The notes: generated by a model not told the origin, from the sequence alone. DNA of 64,000 nucleotides from Candidatus Rifleibacteriota bacterium (GCA_015233565.1 JADFXM010000008.1:62001-126000); one strand, 5' to 3'; positions 17,243-26,046 are shown, numbered from the stretch's first letter. Numbers and translations: made by a program.

Positions 17243-19129
17243 CTATTCATATACTTTTCGGACGACATATTTTCCGTCCTGGGAATCAATGGAGAGTTTG
17301 TCTCCCGGATTAATGAGCTTTTCAAGTAGCGCTTCCGCAATGACTTCTTCAATTTTCTGTATTTCCCTTTTCATTGGTCTTGCACCGAACTGAGGATCAT
17401 ATCCGGCTTCCACTGCTTTTTGCAAAGTGTTGTCTCGAATTGTGAATTGAATGTTTTTCAGATCCTTCATTCGTTGCGAACTTTCCCTTGCAAGCTTCAT
17501 GAAAACAGCTATTAATTCGTCTTTTGTGAATGGAGAAAATGGAATGATGTGTTCGATCCGATTGATAATTTCTGGTCTTACAGCTTTTTTGAGGTCCTCA
17601 AGGACCTTTGCTTGAATGACTTTGAATTTTTCGTCGAAATTTTTCTGCTCCAACCCTTGGTAGTGGACGGTTCCAACGTTACTTGTAATGACTATGAGGG
17701 CATCTCTAAAAGAAGCGACGTTGCCTTTCATGTCCTTTATGGTTCCTTCATCAAGCATTTGCAGGAAAATGTCAAACAACTTTGGATCAGCCTTTTCGAT
17801 TTCGTCGAAAAGTACAACCGAAAAGGGATTTTTGCTGATAAGCTTAACAATAAGCCCGTCTTCATCGCTTCCAATGTATCCGGGAGGCGAACCAATCAAC
17901 CGCGCGATTGTATGGTCATCATAAAATTCGGACATGTCGAAACGAATAAGCTTGTTTTCATCACCAAAAAAGTGTTTTGCGATTGTTTTTGCAGTTTCGG
18001 TTTTCCCTGACCCGGATGGCCCCAGGAAGAGGAAAGATCCGACTGGTTTGTTGGGTTTTCTGATTCCGGCGCTAAGCATTTTTATTGCACCCAGAATTGC
18101 CTCTTTTGCGCGTGATTGTCCGATTATTTGGCTGGAGAAAGCTGTTTTCAGTGCGAGGTATCTTCTGGTGACGTCCCCATAGGAGCCCTCTCCTACGATT
18201 GCTCCGGTCTTTTTTGCGATTACTGTCGAAATGTCTTCAAGTGTCAGGGCAATTCCAAAAAACTTGGATTTTTCCTTGTCCCATTCGTCGAGGGTGGATT
18301 GAAGAAGAGTAAAATCCTGGCTTTCAATGGCTGCTATTTCCCGTTGAAGAATTTCGTTAAGTGCATCATAAGCGTTATTTCGGGAAATCTCTCCAAAACG
18401 GAATCTTTTATCAGCAATTGCTTCCTTTAAAACGTCAATCGCTTTGTCAGGAAAAAAGCGATTTTTAATGTATTGTCCGGATAATTCGATACATTCATCA
18501 ATAGTGGATTCGGGGATGATAATTCCGTATTTTGCCCCGAATTTTTTCCCCATTCTGGAAAGAAGCAGCTGCAAATCCTGCTTGGTTGGCTCTTCAATCC
18601 TTATTTTTACGAATCGTCTGGCCAGTGCCGGATCAGTTTCTTCGAAAAAGCGTTTGAACTCCGGTTCAGTTGTCGCGCCCATCAGGATGATATCGCCTCT
18701 GGATAAATGAGGCTTCAGGTAACTGACGAAATCGAAAAGATAATTTTTTTTCGTATCTAGGAGTTGATGAATTTCATCCAAAAAAAGAATCACATTTCTA
18801 TCTCGGAGTAATTCGGTGAATATCTTTTCAACCCTCTCTTCGAGTTGTCCTCGGTAAATGGTTCCGGAAGCAATCGAATTCAGATCCAGTTGAAAAAGGC
18901 GTTTTTCCTGGATTTTTGGAGGAACCTCGCCAGCGACAATTTTCTGTGCCAATCCTTCAACGATACAGGTTTTGCCAACTCCGGGAGGCCCAACGATGGC
19001 AATGTTGGCTTTTCCTTCCATACAAAGGATGTCCGTAATTTTTTTGATCTCTTCGGTTCTTCCAATTAATGGGTCGAGGAGGCCTTGTGCAGCTAAACTT
19101 GTTAAATCACGTCCGTAATCGGTTAACAT
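17243..19129 (-). CDS. ClpB/ClpC-like double AAA+ unfoldase without N-domain
   Basis: 628 residues, about 200-230 shorter than ClpB or ClpC. It starts directly at the D1 linker ('YGRDLTSLAAQGLLDPLIGRTEEI'), so the N-terminal Clp-N domain is missing. D1: Walker A 'GPPGVGKT' (47-54), pore-loop Tyr in 'YRGQLEERV', Walker B 'ILFLDEIH' (114-121). A short helical middle domain of about 60 residues follows. D2: 'GPSGSGKT', pore loop 'PPGYIGSDEDG', 'VVLFDEIEKA', and sensor-2 'GARPMKREIQ'. The [LIV]GF loop used to dock ClpP is not seen after 'TSNVG'. GGAG precedes the ATG. First gene of the Clp-dynamin operon; probably threads or disassembles a protein partner. Confidence 0.88.
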   Translation of the reverse strand: MLTDYGRDLTSLAAQGLLDPLIGRTEEIKKITDILCMEGKANIAIVGPPGVGKTCIVEGLAQKIVAGEVPPKIQEKRLFQLDLNSIASGTIYRGQLEERVEKIFTELLRDRNVILFLDEIHQLLDTKKNYLFDFVSYLKPHLSRGDIILMGATTEPEFKRFFEETDPALARRFVKIRIEEPTKQDLQLLLSRMGKKFGAKYGIIIPESTIDECIELSGQYIKNRFFPDKAIDVLKEAIADKRFRFGEISRNNAYDALNEILQREIAAIESQDFTLLQSTLDEWDKEKSKFFGIALTLEDISTVIAKKTGAIVGEGSYGDVTRRYLALKTAFSSQIIGQSRAKEAILGAIKMLSAGIRKPNKPVGSFLFLGPSGSGKTETAKTIAKHFFGDENKLIRFDMSEFYDDHTIARLIGSPPGYIGSDEDGLIVKLISKNPFSVVLFDEIEKADPKLFDIFLQMLDEGTIKDMKGNVASFRDALIVITSNVGTVHYQGLEQKNFDEKFKVIQAKVLEDLKKAVRPEIINRIEHIIPFSPFTKDELIAVFMKLARESSQRMKDLKNIQFTIRDNTLQKAVEAGYDPQFGARPMKREIQKIEEVIAEALLEKLINPGDKLSIDSQDGKYVVRKVYE

Positions 19130-19347
19130 TTTTTTCTCCAGGTAAAAACTTGTGGAATCAACAAAATATTTCGAGAAAGAGCGTCATGGAAGGTCTTTTT
19201 TTGTCAAAGCTATAAACTGAGGGGCTGGTACATTTTTTCTCATTGTCAAGTAAAAGCTTGTTTGTTTCAGCAAGCAAAATAATGACTTTCTGCTTCGTTC
19301 ACAAACGCAGGTAGGACAATTTTCCTGAATCGTTGTGACTGTAAAAT

Positions 19348-20619
19348 TCACTGATTATTTTGCGAGTTGGTTGTATTCGCTTCTTTTTCGAAATTTTCAG
19401 CCATAGCGATCCTTTCAATTGTCGGTGGGTGGCTGTACAACCAAAAAACTCTGTAAGGGTGGGGAAGCAAATCCGCTTTGTTATCAAGAGCAAGTCGAAC
19501 CTCGGCGTTGATGAATATTTTGGTCAGTCCAGTCAGTTTTAATGATTCCATGTCGGCCTGGCGCTCGAAATATTGGCTAATTTGCGCGTCCATGGGGGCG
19601 CAAAAGAGTGAAAAAACTGAGAATACAATGTAAACGAATGGAAGGTTTTGAGCAGAGTACAATTCTTTCAAGCAAAATAATTTTTCGCATTGCAAAAACG
19701 GAAAAATCCACCAAATTAAAAGGCATGTCAGAAATGAGCCAACAAAACCCATGGCCATCCCTTTGAAGACATGGTCGTGTTTCCAGTGACCGGCCTCATG
19801 CGCGAAAATTAACGCCGCTTCGTCAACGGTATGGCTTTTAATTAAAGTGTCGTATAGCACTATTCTTTTTTCGGAAAATAATCCTGTGAAATACGCGTTT
19901 GTGTGGTTGGAATAACGACTTTCATCAAGTTCATAAATTCCCGAGACAGTAATTCCAGCTTTTTCCGCAATCTGGAGAATCTTTTCTTTGAGGGGACCAT
20001 CAGAAATCGGTTTTTGATTGTAAAATAAGGGAGTAATCAGATAAGGGAAAAGTAGCGTGATAAATATTCCATAAACTGTGATACCGATTGGAACAATGAA
20101 TGGCCATGAACGTTCAAAAGTTTTAAAAAACCACAAAACCATCATTAATCCTGCGGATTCTATTACAAGTCCGACTATGAGGAATTTAATATGTCGAAGG
20201 AACCATTGAAAGGATGTCAGATTGGAAAAACCGAATTCCTTTTCGCTTAAAAAATCAAGATAATAGCTGAATGGAAGGGAAATCGCTTCAAGAAAAGCTG
20301 TAAAAAGCAATAAGAACAGTAAATTTTTCAGCCAAAAGCTGTCTGAACCGGCCCATTGTTCAATTCTATTGAAAACTGCAGGGACTGTACCATTTTTCAT
20401 CAATATCACCATCAGTGCAATGGTTAAAAAAGGAAGAATCATTTTCACCCAGAAGCCGTGAAGTGCATAGTTTTTACCTGATTCGATATCTTTTTCGGAA
20501 AAAAACTTTGTCACATGCTCTTTCGCGATGGGGTCGGTATTTCCCTTTAAAGATAGAGACATTAGGGTGATTCGGAAGATGACCCAGACCAGAAGAATTA
20601 TCCAGAAAATTCTTTCCAT
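19348..20619 (-). CDS. M48 family membrane zinc metalloprotease (Ste24/CAAX-protease-1-like)
   Basis: 423 residues with about seven hydrophobic segments. The catalytic zinc motif 'HEAGH' lies at 274-278 in 'LIFAHEAGHWKHDHVFKG'; the third ligand is probably the Glu in 'FERQADMESLKLTG' (about 365). An N-terminal 'FSYYLDFLSEKEFGFSNLTSFQWF' and 'TPLFYNQKPISDGPLKEKI' match the Ste24/HtpX side of M48. In bacteria such enzymes handle misfolded membrane proteins; prenylated substrates are not expected. AAGGAAAAA precedes the ATG. Upstream of the Clp gene on the same strand but 218 bases apart. Confidence 0.88.
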   Translation of the reverse strand: MERIFWIILLVWVIFRITLMSLSLKGNTDPIAKEHVTKFFSEKDIESGKNYALHGFWVKMILPFLTIALMVILMKNGTVPAVFNRIEQWAGSDSFWLKNLLFLLLFTAFLEAISLPFSYYLDFLSEKEFGFSNLTSFQWFLRHIKFLIVGLVIESAGLMMVLWFFKTFERSWPFIVPIGITVYGIFITLLFPYLITPLFYNQKPISDGPLKEKILQIAEKAGITVSGIYELDESRYSNHTNAYFTGLFSEKRIVLYDTLIKSHTVDEAALIFAHEAGHWKHDHVFKGMAMGFVGSFLTCLLIWWIFPFLQCEKLFCLKELYSAQNLPFVYIVFSVFSLFCAPMDAQISQYFERQADMESLKLTGLTKIFINAEVRLALDNKADLLPHPYRVFWLYSHPPTIERIAMAENFEKEANTTNSQNNQ

Positions 20620-20845
20620 AAATTTTTCCTTGAAAAGCCAATTTCATAACCTGCCTCAAATTATTGTTTTCTATTTAATTTGAGAAAAATTTAGGAGGCA
20701 AGGTTTTCGGTTGCTATTTTATCCTTAAAAATTGTAACAGTCAAAAGAAGTCGGCTGACTTTTGCACATTTTTGAGAAATCCGCTTTCAAAGAACGTTTT
20801 GCTTCCATGATCTCACAGAGAAAACCTAACATTTACAAATTCCTA

Positions 20846-21278
20846 CTAATACCAATCCCAAAAAATACGTGCACTTCCCCAAGGACTTTGATTTGACCAA
20901 AATGAAAAGGGATCGGTATATTTTCCAAGAAAACACATAACTTTCATGAAAATAAGGACCGTTACTGGATGGTTGAAGCATTCATTTTTGTCAGACCCAA
21001 CTCCAATTTCAGAATTCTTGATACCGGAAACCTGAAAAATTGGCTTGAAATAGCTTCACAAGACGCTTTTGCAGGGGTTCGATTCTTTTTGTCATTGAAT
21101 TCATCTTGAGACCAACTTTTGAAAAAATTGCTCAAATTAGTCTGACCAGAGCAAACTCACATTGATATTACCGGAAAAATGGTATCAGATTAAATCCTTG
21201 ATGCAAGGAAATCTGAATTTACGCAGACCTGAAGCACGAAATAGGTCGTATGAACGATCTAATCGAAATTGGTATAAG
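20846..21278. repeat. possible 433-base element bounded by an 11-base imperfect inverted repeat
   Basis: CTAATACCAAT at 20846-20856 and ATTGGTATAAG at 21268-21278 are inverted repeats with one mismatch. The interior has only broken short frames. Similar 'TACCAATCCCA' strings occur near 44016-44036 (reverse orientation) and 'TACCAGTCCCA' at 49942. It could be a decayed insertion; the evidence is thin. Confidence 0.3.
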
Positions 21279-21313
21279 ATCTCAAAATAATTGCGCTTGA
21301 GATATTATTTCGA

Positions 21314-21449
21314 ACGATACTCAGTGAGTTCCTACGATTGTTTTTGAGAGGCATTTTGAGCAATGTTCAAAAAATAATTATTCCGATATGTTTCGTAGCA
21401 AAAATCAGTAATAGCTATATCTTGCGAGAAAACTCACCAAGATTGCTGT
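21314..21449 (+). mobile_element. MITE-like repeat family 1, copy A
   Basis: 136 bases sharing long stretches with 48336-48477 and the ends of 43866-44315, e.g. 'CATTTTGAGCAATGTTCAAA' and 'ATAGCTATATCTTGCGAGAA'. The ends are inverted repeats (…CAGTGAGTT / AACTCACCAAGATTGCTGT). It is flanked by a perfect 10-bp direct repeat, ATTATTTCGA, at 21304-21313 and 21450-21459, consistent with target-site duplication. No coding capacity. Confidence 0.8.
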
Positions 21450-21467
21450 ATTATTTCGAGAGGTTTC

Positions 21468-21496
21468 TTGTCGATAATTGGATATGATATTATACG
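21468..21496 (+). promoter_or_regulatory. weak putative promoter ahead of the small Cys-rich gene
   Basis: TTGTCG (21468-21473), a 17-base spacer, then TATACG (21491-21496); four of six matches in each box. It lies just downstream of MITE copy A. Confidence 0.25.
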
Positions 21497-21526
21497 AAAT
21501 AGATATATTTTTTTGTGAAATAATTT

Positions 21527-21748
21527 ATGGCAGACGAACAAAAGCGGACAATAATTAACTGCAGAGAGTGTCAGTATTTTTTTATTACCTGGCAGAAAGG
21601 GAGACCTTATGGTTGCCGTGGACACGGGTTCCAATCGGCACAAATGCCTTCGATTGTTGTATATATGAGTTCGGGGGAAGATTGTCTTATGTTTACCCAG
21701 AAAAAGATTATACCTCCCAAAAAAAACAACAATCCTCCCAAAGGCTAG
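21527..21748 (+). CDS. small four-cysteine protein, putative metal-binding
   Basis: 73 residues, with Cys12, Cys15, Cys30 and Cys53 in the order CxxC...C...C. The pattern 'NCRECQYFFITWQ', 'PYGCRGHGFQS', 'PSIVVYMSSGEDCLMF' resembles a family of short conserved proteins sometimes mislabelled as uracil-DNA glycosylase in annotations; I recall this pattern but cannot verify it. The regular Cys spacing suggests a zinc or iron-sulfur site. The tail is Pro/Lys/Asn-rich. No clear SD. It stands alone in a repeat-rich spacer. Confidence 0.6.
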   Translation: MADEQKRTIINCRECQYFFITWQKGRPYGCRGHGFQSAQMPSIVVYMSSGEDCLMFTQKKIIPPKKNNNPPKG

Positions 21749-21749
21749 T

Positions 21750-22276
21750 ATGGCGTTTCCAAAATACCGTTGCATAATCAGCCAGTACATAAATTTTGAT
21801 TTGGCATGGGGAAATTGTTTTGTTTTAAGATTCTAGATTTATTGTACATCCGCCACTTTTGGTAGTTTTATTGCTATGTTATTTTGGAAACGCACTACTA
21901 GTCCTCTGTCACAATTGAATTTATAGTATCTACTCAAACAATCTGCGGCTTTATACGGCGACTTCGACTCCGCTCTGTCACCGGCCCGGTCGTTGAGCGC
22001 TTGCACTGAGAAGCTTTGAAAAAATATCAAAACCCGGCTGCCAATCTGGGTGAAAAATTTCACAATAGTTTGTTGGTGAGGCGTGTTGGTATTGTACTTT
22101 TGCAAATCAGCCTATTTTTTCACACCTGCTGAGCGAAGCCGAAGTGGAGTCGAAACGACCTTCGCGATCAACATCTAAACTCATCTGTGACGAAGGAATA
22201 GGGGGATAGTTTATTAAAAAACTTGCCGAAAAGTAAATTGGCAAGATTCAGTCTTTTCCTGATCAATACTTTTACA
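21750..22276. other. intergenic, no gene recognised; contains short GAGCGGAGTCGAA-type repeats
   Basis: Holds fragments of a short repeat (near 21958-22000 in reverse and 22125-22155 forward) also seen at 30616, 53473 and, more diverged, 63757. Frames present are short and lack SD sites. Confidence 0.5.
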
Positions 22277-22402
22277 GTCCCACTTAAACTCTTTAAAACT
22301 GCGCATGATGGTAATTACACGATTCAAAGAAAATCACTTTAAGTGGAAGTAAATCACTATAAAATCAAGCTTTGAGTGAGTTGGAGAGAAGTTTAATGGA
22401 AC
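22277..22402 (+). mobile_element. MITE-like repeat family 3, copy 1
   Basis: 126 bases, related to 50072-50203 and to the reverse complement of 46714-46831. Ends: GTCCCACTTAAACTC and (reverse complement of the right end) GTTCCATTAAACTTCTC. Shared core: 'TTCAAAGAAAATCACTTTRAG', 'AATCAAGCTTTGAG', 'TTGGAGAGAAGTTTAA'. Directly followed by a family 2 copy. Confidence 0.7.
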
Positions 22403-22426
22403 ATTAGAGATACTTCACAACGGCTT

Positions 22427-22556
22427 TCAGACTGTCGAAAAAACACCGAATTTGACTTTTTTATGTACCATCGCATTTTTTTCCTCGCTATTGCCCATCA
22501 AATCCATGCCACTTTATATCGAATTTGTTGTACCGGATTTTTCCGACAGTCTCTTA
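22427..22556 (+). mobile_element. MITE-like repeat family 2, copy 1
   Basis: About 130 bases with terminal inverted repeats CAGACTGTCGAAAAA / TTTTTCCGACAGTCTC. The internal 'TTTATGTACC' and 'TTTGTTGTACCGGAT' stretches are shared with the other five copies. Lies directly downstream of the phosphofructokinase gene, where the long hairpin could also act as a terminator. Confidence 0.72.
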
Positions 22557-22609
22557 ATCGATAGCTTTAATGCAGGTCGAAGAAAAAATAGGGAATGGTT
22601 GATTTTAAC

Positions 22610-23956
22610 TCAATCAAAATACTCCGGATTGGTTTTGTTCTGCATGATCATCGGTTGTCCGGTGGATTCAAGAACGTTTAGCCAGAACATGCTTTCGGGG
22701 TCGAGAACTTTTCTTTTTGAAATGGCCATTTTAATTGGGATATGGGTGAATTGGTTGTTCCAGATTCCGACCAACATACCAGTTTTCCCTGCCATTCCAG
22801 CATGTACTGCATTTTGTGCCAGTTGAGTGCAAAAGATGCTGTCTGAGGGAAGGGATTTCGCGCCCCGGATGATGTAACCAGGGTCTAAATATCGAACATT
22901 GATGGGGAAATTAATTCCCTTAAAATATCTGGAGAGGTCATCTCTTAAAAATAATCCAATGTCACCTGGTTTTACGTTTCCTGAAGCGTCAACAGCATTT
23001 TGGGAAACATATTGCTGTCCGGCACCTTCAGCTACAACTATTACCGCATGCTGTTTTTTCTTAAGTCTGTGGTGAAGATGGGCATAAAGTCCGTTTTTTC
23101 CTTCCAGGTCGAAGGGAAGTTCGGGAATCAGGCAGAAGTTAACCTCTTGAGAAGCCAAGGCGGCGTTGGCGGCAATATACCCGGATTGTCTTCCCATTAG
23201 TTTTACGAGTCCCACTCCATTTTGAAAACCTTTCGCTTCAACATGAGCAACTCGGATAGAATCAACTGCCAGTGAAAAAGCGGTTTCAAATCCGAATGTT
23301 TTCTCCAAAAAGATTATGTCATTGTCAATCGTTTTTGGGATTCCAATGAGGGAAATTTTCAAACCTCTGCGGGAAATTTCTTCCGTGATTTCCTCGGCGC
23401 CATGAAGGGTTCCGTCTCCTCCGATGCAGAAAAGAATGTTGATATTGAAATCCATCAACCGGTCGACCATTTTGGACACGTCCTGGGGACCTCGTGAGGA
23501 ACCAAGAATAGTGCCGCCTTTCTCGTGAATTTCAGCAACGATTTCCGGATCGAGTATCATTGGTGGAAGATCGCTTTCTTTCAGAAGACCAAGGTAACCG
23601 TAACGGAATCCATAGATGGATTTTACTCCGTACCAGTAAGAAAGCTGCATTACTACTCCGCGAATAACATCATTAATTCCGGGACAAATCCCGCCACAGG
23701 TGACAATTCCAGCTCGACATTTAGATGGGTCGAAGTACAGTTTTTCCCTTGGGCCGGCTTTTTCAAAGGAAAGGAATTCTTTTCCTGCTTTGATGGATTC
23801 TTGCAAATCTCTTAAAGAGGTGTTGACTAAAACACGTTCATCATCGGGAACATAATTTGCCACATTATCATCATCGACCTTTGAAAGATTCAAAGGAGAA
23901 TCATATTCCGGTTTTCCAAGTTCTATAATTTCATAATCTTTTTGGTCAAAAGTCAT
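22610..23956 (-). CDS. pfkA: 6-phosphofructokinase, plant/trypanosomatid-like long clade
   Basis: Phosphorylates fructose 6-phosphate to fructose 1,6-bisphosphate in glycolysis. 448 residues, longer than the 320-residue E. coli enzyme because of an N-terminal extension of about 75 residues. Motifs: 'GIVTCGGICPGINDVIRG', 'ILGSSRGPQD', 'GGDGT' (179-183), 'PKTIDND' (207-213) with catalytic Asp, 'MGRQSGYIA' and 'PELPFDLEG'. Gly in GGDGT favours ATP as donor, while Lys in PKTIDND is typical of PPi-type and group-X enzymes; the combination matches plant and trypanosome ATP-PFKs. GAGGG precedes the ATG. Confidence 0.88.
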   Translation of the reverse strand: MTFDQKDYEIIELGKPEYDSPLNLSKVDDDNVANYVPDDERVLVNTSLRDLQESIKAGKEFLSFEKAGPREKLYFDPSKCRAGIVTCGGICPGINDVIRGVVMQLSYWYGVKSIYGFRYGYLGLLKESDLPPMILDPEIVAEIHEKGGTILGSSRGPQDVSKMVDRLMDFNINILFCIGGDGTLHGAEEITEEISRRGLKISLIGIPKTIDNDIIFLEKTFGFETAFSLAVDSIRVAHVEAKGFQNGVGLVKLMGRQSGYIAANAALASQEVNFCLIPELPFDLEGKNGLYAHLHHRLKKKQHAVIVVAEGAGQQYVSQNAVDASGNVKPGDIGLFLRDDLSRYFKGINFPINVRYLDPGYIIRGAKSLPSDSIFCTQLAQNAVHAGMAGKTGMLVGIWNNQFTHIPIKMAISKRKVLDPESMFWLNVLESTGQPMIMQNKTNPEYFD

Positions 23957-23995
23957 TTTTCCCTCTTTATGTTTAGAATTTTTTGGATCTCTCCG

Positions 23996-24130
23996 TTAGA
24001 AGTTGTCGGAAACTCTCGGTAAATTTTGTCCGGTGCAAAACGGTTCGCTCCTGATGCGAGAATGCGAGGCGAAAATTTGAATCGGTACATAAAATATGAA
24101 AAATAGGGCATTTTTCGACAAACTCGTTAT
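23996..24130 (-). mobile_element. MITE-like repeat family 2, copy 2 (reverse orientation)
   Basis: 135 bases. Ends TTAGAAGTTGTCGGAAA and TTTTTCGACAAACTCGTTA are inverted repeats. The interior 'GAATGCGAGGCGAAAATTTGAATCGGTACAT' (split here only for description) is the reverse complement of the family core. Located upstream of the phosphofructokinase start. Confidence 0.7.
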
Positions 24131-24169
24131 CCTCATAAATTAAGTATCAATGATAGGTATAATTTCTTA

Positions 24170-24250
24170 GGCCTGTTCAAATTGCAAAAATCGATCATGA
24201 TTTGAGGCTTGTTTTCAAATTTGGTTTTCACGATTTTAGTATTCGTACTT
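24170..24250 (-). repeat. interspersed repeat family 4, copy 1
   Basis: About 80 bases. Its reverse complement closely matches 47749-47828: shared 'GTGAAAACCAAATTTGA' and 'TCAAATCATGATCGATTTTT'. No inverted ends established. Confidence 0.75.
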
Positions 24251-24276
24251 ATCATTGTTAATTATGCTACTTTGCG

Positions 24277-26046
24277 TTAGTACCATTTTTTCAGAGAGGT
24301 ATTTAGGAAGTAATGTGATAAAATTTTGTCAAAACTCCAGCCGCGTTTGGCCAAAGCTTGAGCTCCGGTTTGGCACATTCCGACCCCATGTCCGAAGCCT
24401 GCGCCTTTTAGTAGCCCGCCGTTTATAAATCCACTGTCGTCGTAAGTAAAGATTGATACAAAACAGGAACTTTTCAGGCTTCCAAAAATTTTTCGGATGT
24501 TCAGTTCCTTTAGAAGGGTTTTTTTACCATTTTCACCCACTACTGTCATTTGATAAATTCGTCCGGAAAAACCGCGTGCAAGGTCAGTAATTTTTCGAAT
24601 GCGTCCAACGCCGATATTAGACTCGACCTCTTTCCAATCGGCGGCGGAGTATGACTTCTGCCAGCGGAATTTGTCACCGCCTTCAACCGTGGTGTCGCTG
24701 CAATAGCAAGTGGGTGGAAATTTGATGAATTGCCCAGCTTGTTCTTCTTCTGAGAGGTCAAGGTTTGGTGGGCTGTCTGTGTCCCAGGTGCCGGCCAGAG
24801 CTGGATCTGCAGGAGGGGTCCATACTACTTGATTCGCTTCACTATGGCCGCCACAATTGGACGAATAAAAAGTACTGACGAGTAATCCGTTGGGATTGGA
24901 GACAATTAAACCATATGTAGGAAGTATTTTTTTTGCGATATCTCCGGTGATTGAAGTTTCACCGCCAAAAACCTGGCAATGTTGCTCAGAGCAAATATCA
25001 AAACCTTCGCCGGGGTGGGCGTGGCCTATTTTACTGAGGATATCTCCTCGGGCGGCAACTGCCTGAGCTTGCATGGCCCCAACTTCAGCTTTTGAGGAAA
25101 TTTCGGATGGTACAATTCCTGAAAGGACATACTCCAGTGGAGCGTTCAAAATACAATCCAGGGCATTGTGTGCACCCCAGCGGATGGTTAATTTTCCGCG
25201 GTAACTACGATCTTCAAAGCCATGCCACGGATAACCTGCTGCGTATTCAACTTTTTTCAGTAAAACAGTTTGTTGTGGTACAAGAGTGAAAGATTCTCCA
25301 ACTGCTTGTACGGAACCATTCAGAGAGAGAGTAATGCGACCTTGGGATAAATATATTACTTCTTCATGTATCAAGGCTGAAGTAAAGGAAGCTGCAAATT
25401 TGTCCACTAAATCCTGGGCGAGTTGTTGGTCTACGAAGGTTCCGACTCCGATGAGAACGGTTCGGCCATCGTAAATCAGTGACCCGTCGGAGGCATAAAC
25501 GGGATCGCCGATGTTCAATGTGTGGACATCCCAACCTTGGCTTTTCCATAAAGTGAGGGAGTTGTTGATTTTGGATGGCTCATTTTCGGGAACTGACTCA
25601 ACGATTACATGATAGCGCTTTTTTGCTTCAGTGGTCATAACACCGGACAATTGGCATGTATCAGTGCTTAGAATGTGCCCGGAATTACCACCTAATTCCC
25701 AGGTTGCCCCTTGGGAGCAGACGAAATCAATTTTCTGCGGGTACTGGGCAACTTTGATATTGATCATTTGCTCTTCTGCAAAGCTTATCGACAGGCTGGA
25801 AACAAGAAATACCAGAAGTAGAACCGCTAATTTTAAACAAAAATATTCAGATTGTAATTGGCTTTTTGAAACAACTTTTGCTGAATGCGAGTTTTGAGTG
25901 GATATAGCGGAGTTTTTTCCGCCTAAAGAACAAATTGTGGGTTTTAAATCGCTTGCTTTTGTTTGGTATGGTAATTTTGGAAAAAAAGTTCTTTGTAAAA
26001 ATGGCACAAAATGAAATAATCCCTCGTTTGTTGAAAAAAAGTTCAT
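24277..26046 (-). CDS. SpoIID/LytB-domain protein (amidase-enhancer-like)
   Basis: 589 residues. SpoIID in Bacillus is a lytic transglycosylase acting on stripped peptidoglycan; related proteins occur in non-sporulating bacteria. Domains: cytoplasmic N-extension 1-68; a single hydrophobic signal/anchor about 69-91; a SPOR-like segment about 140-220 ('YHVIVESVPENEPSKINNSL'); SpoIID domain about 285-589 with 'NALDCILNAPLEYVLSGIVPSE', 'EVGAMQAQAVAARGDIL', 'CSEQHCQVFGG' and the end motif 'GFGHGVGMCQTGAQALA'. AGGGGAG eight bases before the ATG at 26046 strongly supports this start, so the long N-extension appears real. Monocistronic. Confidence 0.87.
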   Translation of the reverse strand: MNFFSTNEGLFHFVPFLQRTFFPKLPYQTKASDLKPTICSLGGKNSAISTQNSHSAKVVSKSQLQSEYFCLKLAVLLLVFLVSSLSISFAEEQMINIKVAQYPQKIDFVCSQGATWELGGNSGHILSTDTCQLSGVMTTEAKKRYHVIVESVPENEPSKINNSLTLWKSQGWDVHTLNIGDPVYASDGSLIYDGRTVLIGVGTFVDQQLAQDLVDKFAASFTSALIHEEVIYLSQGRITLSLNGSVQAVGESFTLVPQQTVLLKKVEYAAGYPWHGFEDRSYRGKLTIRWGAHNALDCILNAPLEYVLSGIVPSEISSKAEVGAMQAQAVAARGDILSKIGHAHPGEGFDICSEQHCQVFGGETSITGDIAKKILPTYGLIVSNPNGLLVSTFYSSNCGGHSEANQVVWTPPADPALAGTWDTDSPPNLDLSEEEQAGQFIKFPPTCYCSDTTVEGGDKFRWQKSYSAADWKEVESNIGVGRIRKITDLARGFSGRIYQMTVVGENGKKTLLKELNIRKIFGSLKSSCFVSIFTYDDSGFINGGLLKGAGFGHGVGMCQTGAQALAKRGWSFDKILSHYFLNTSLKKWY

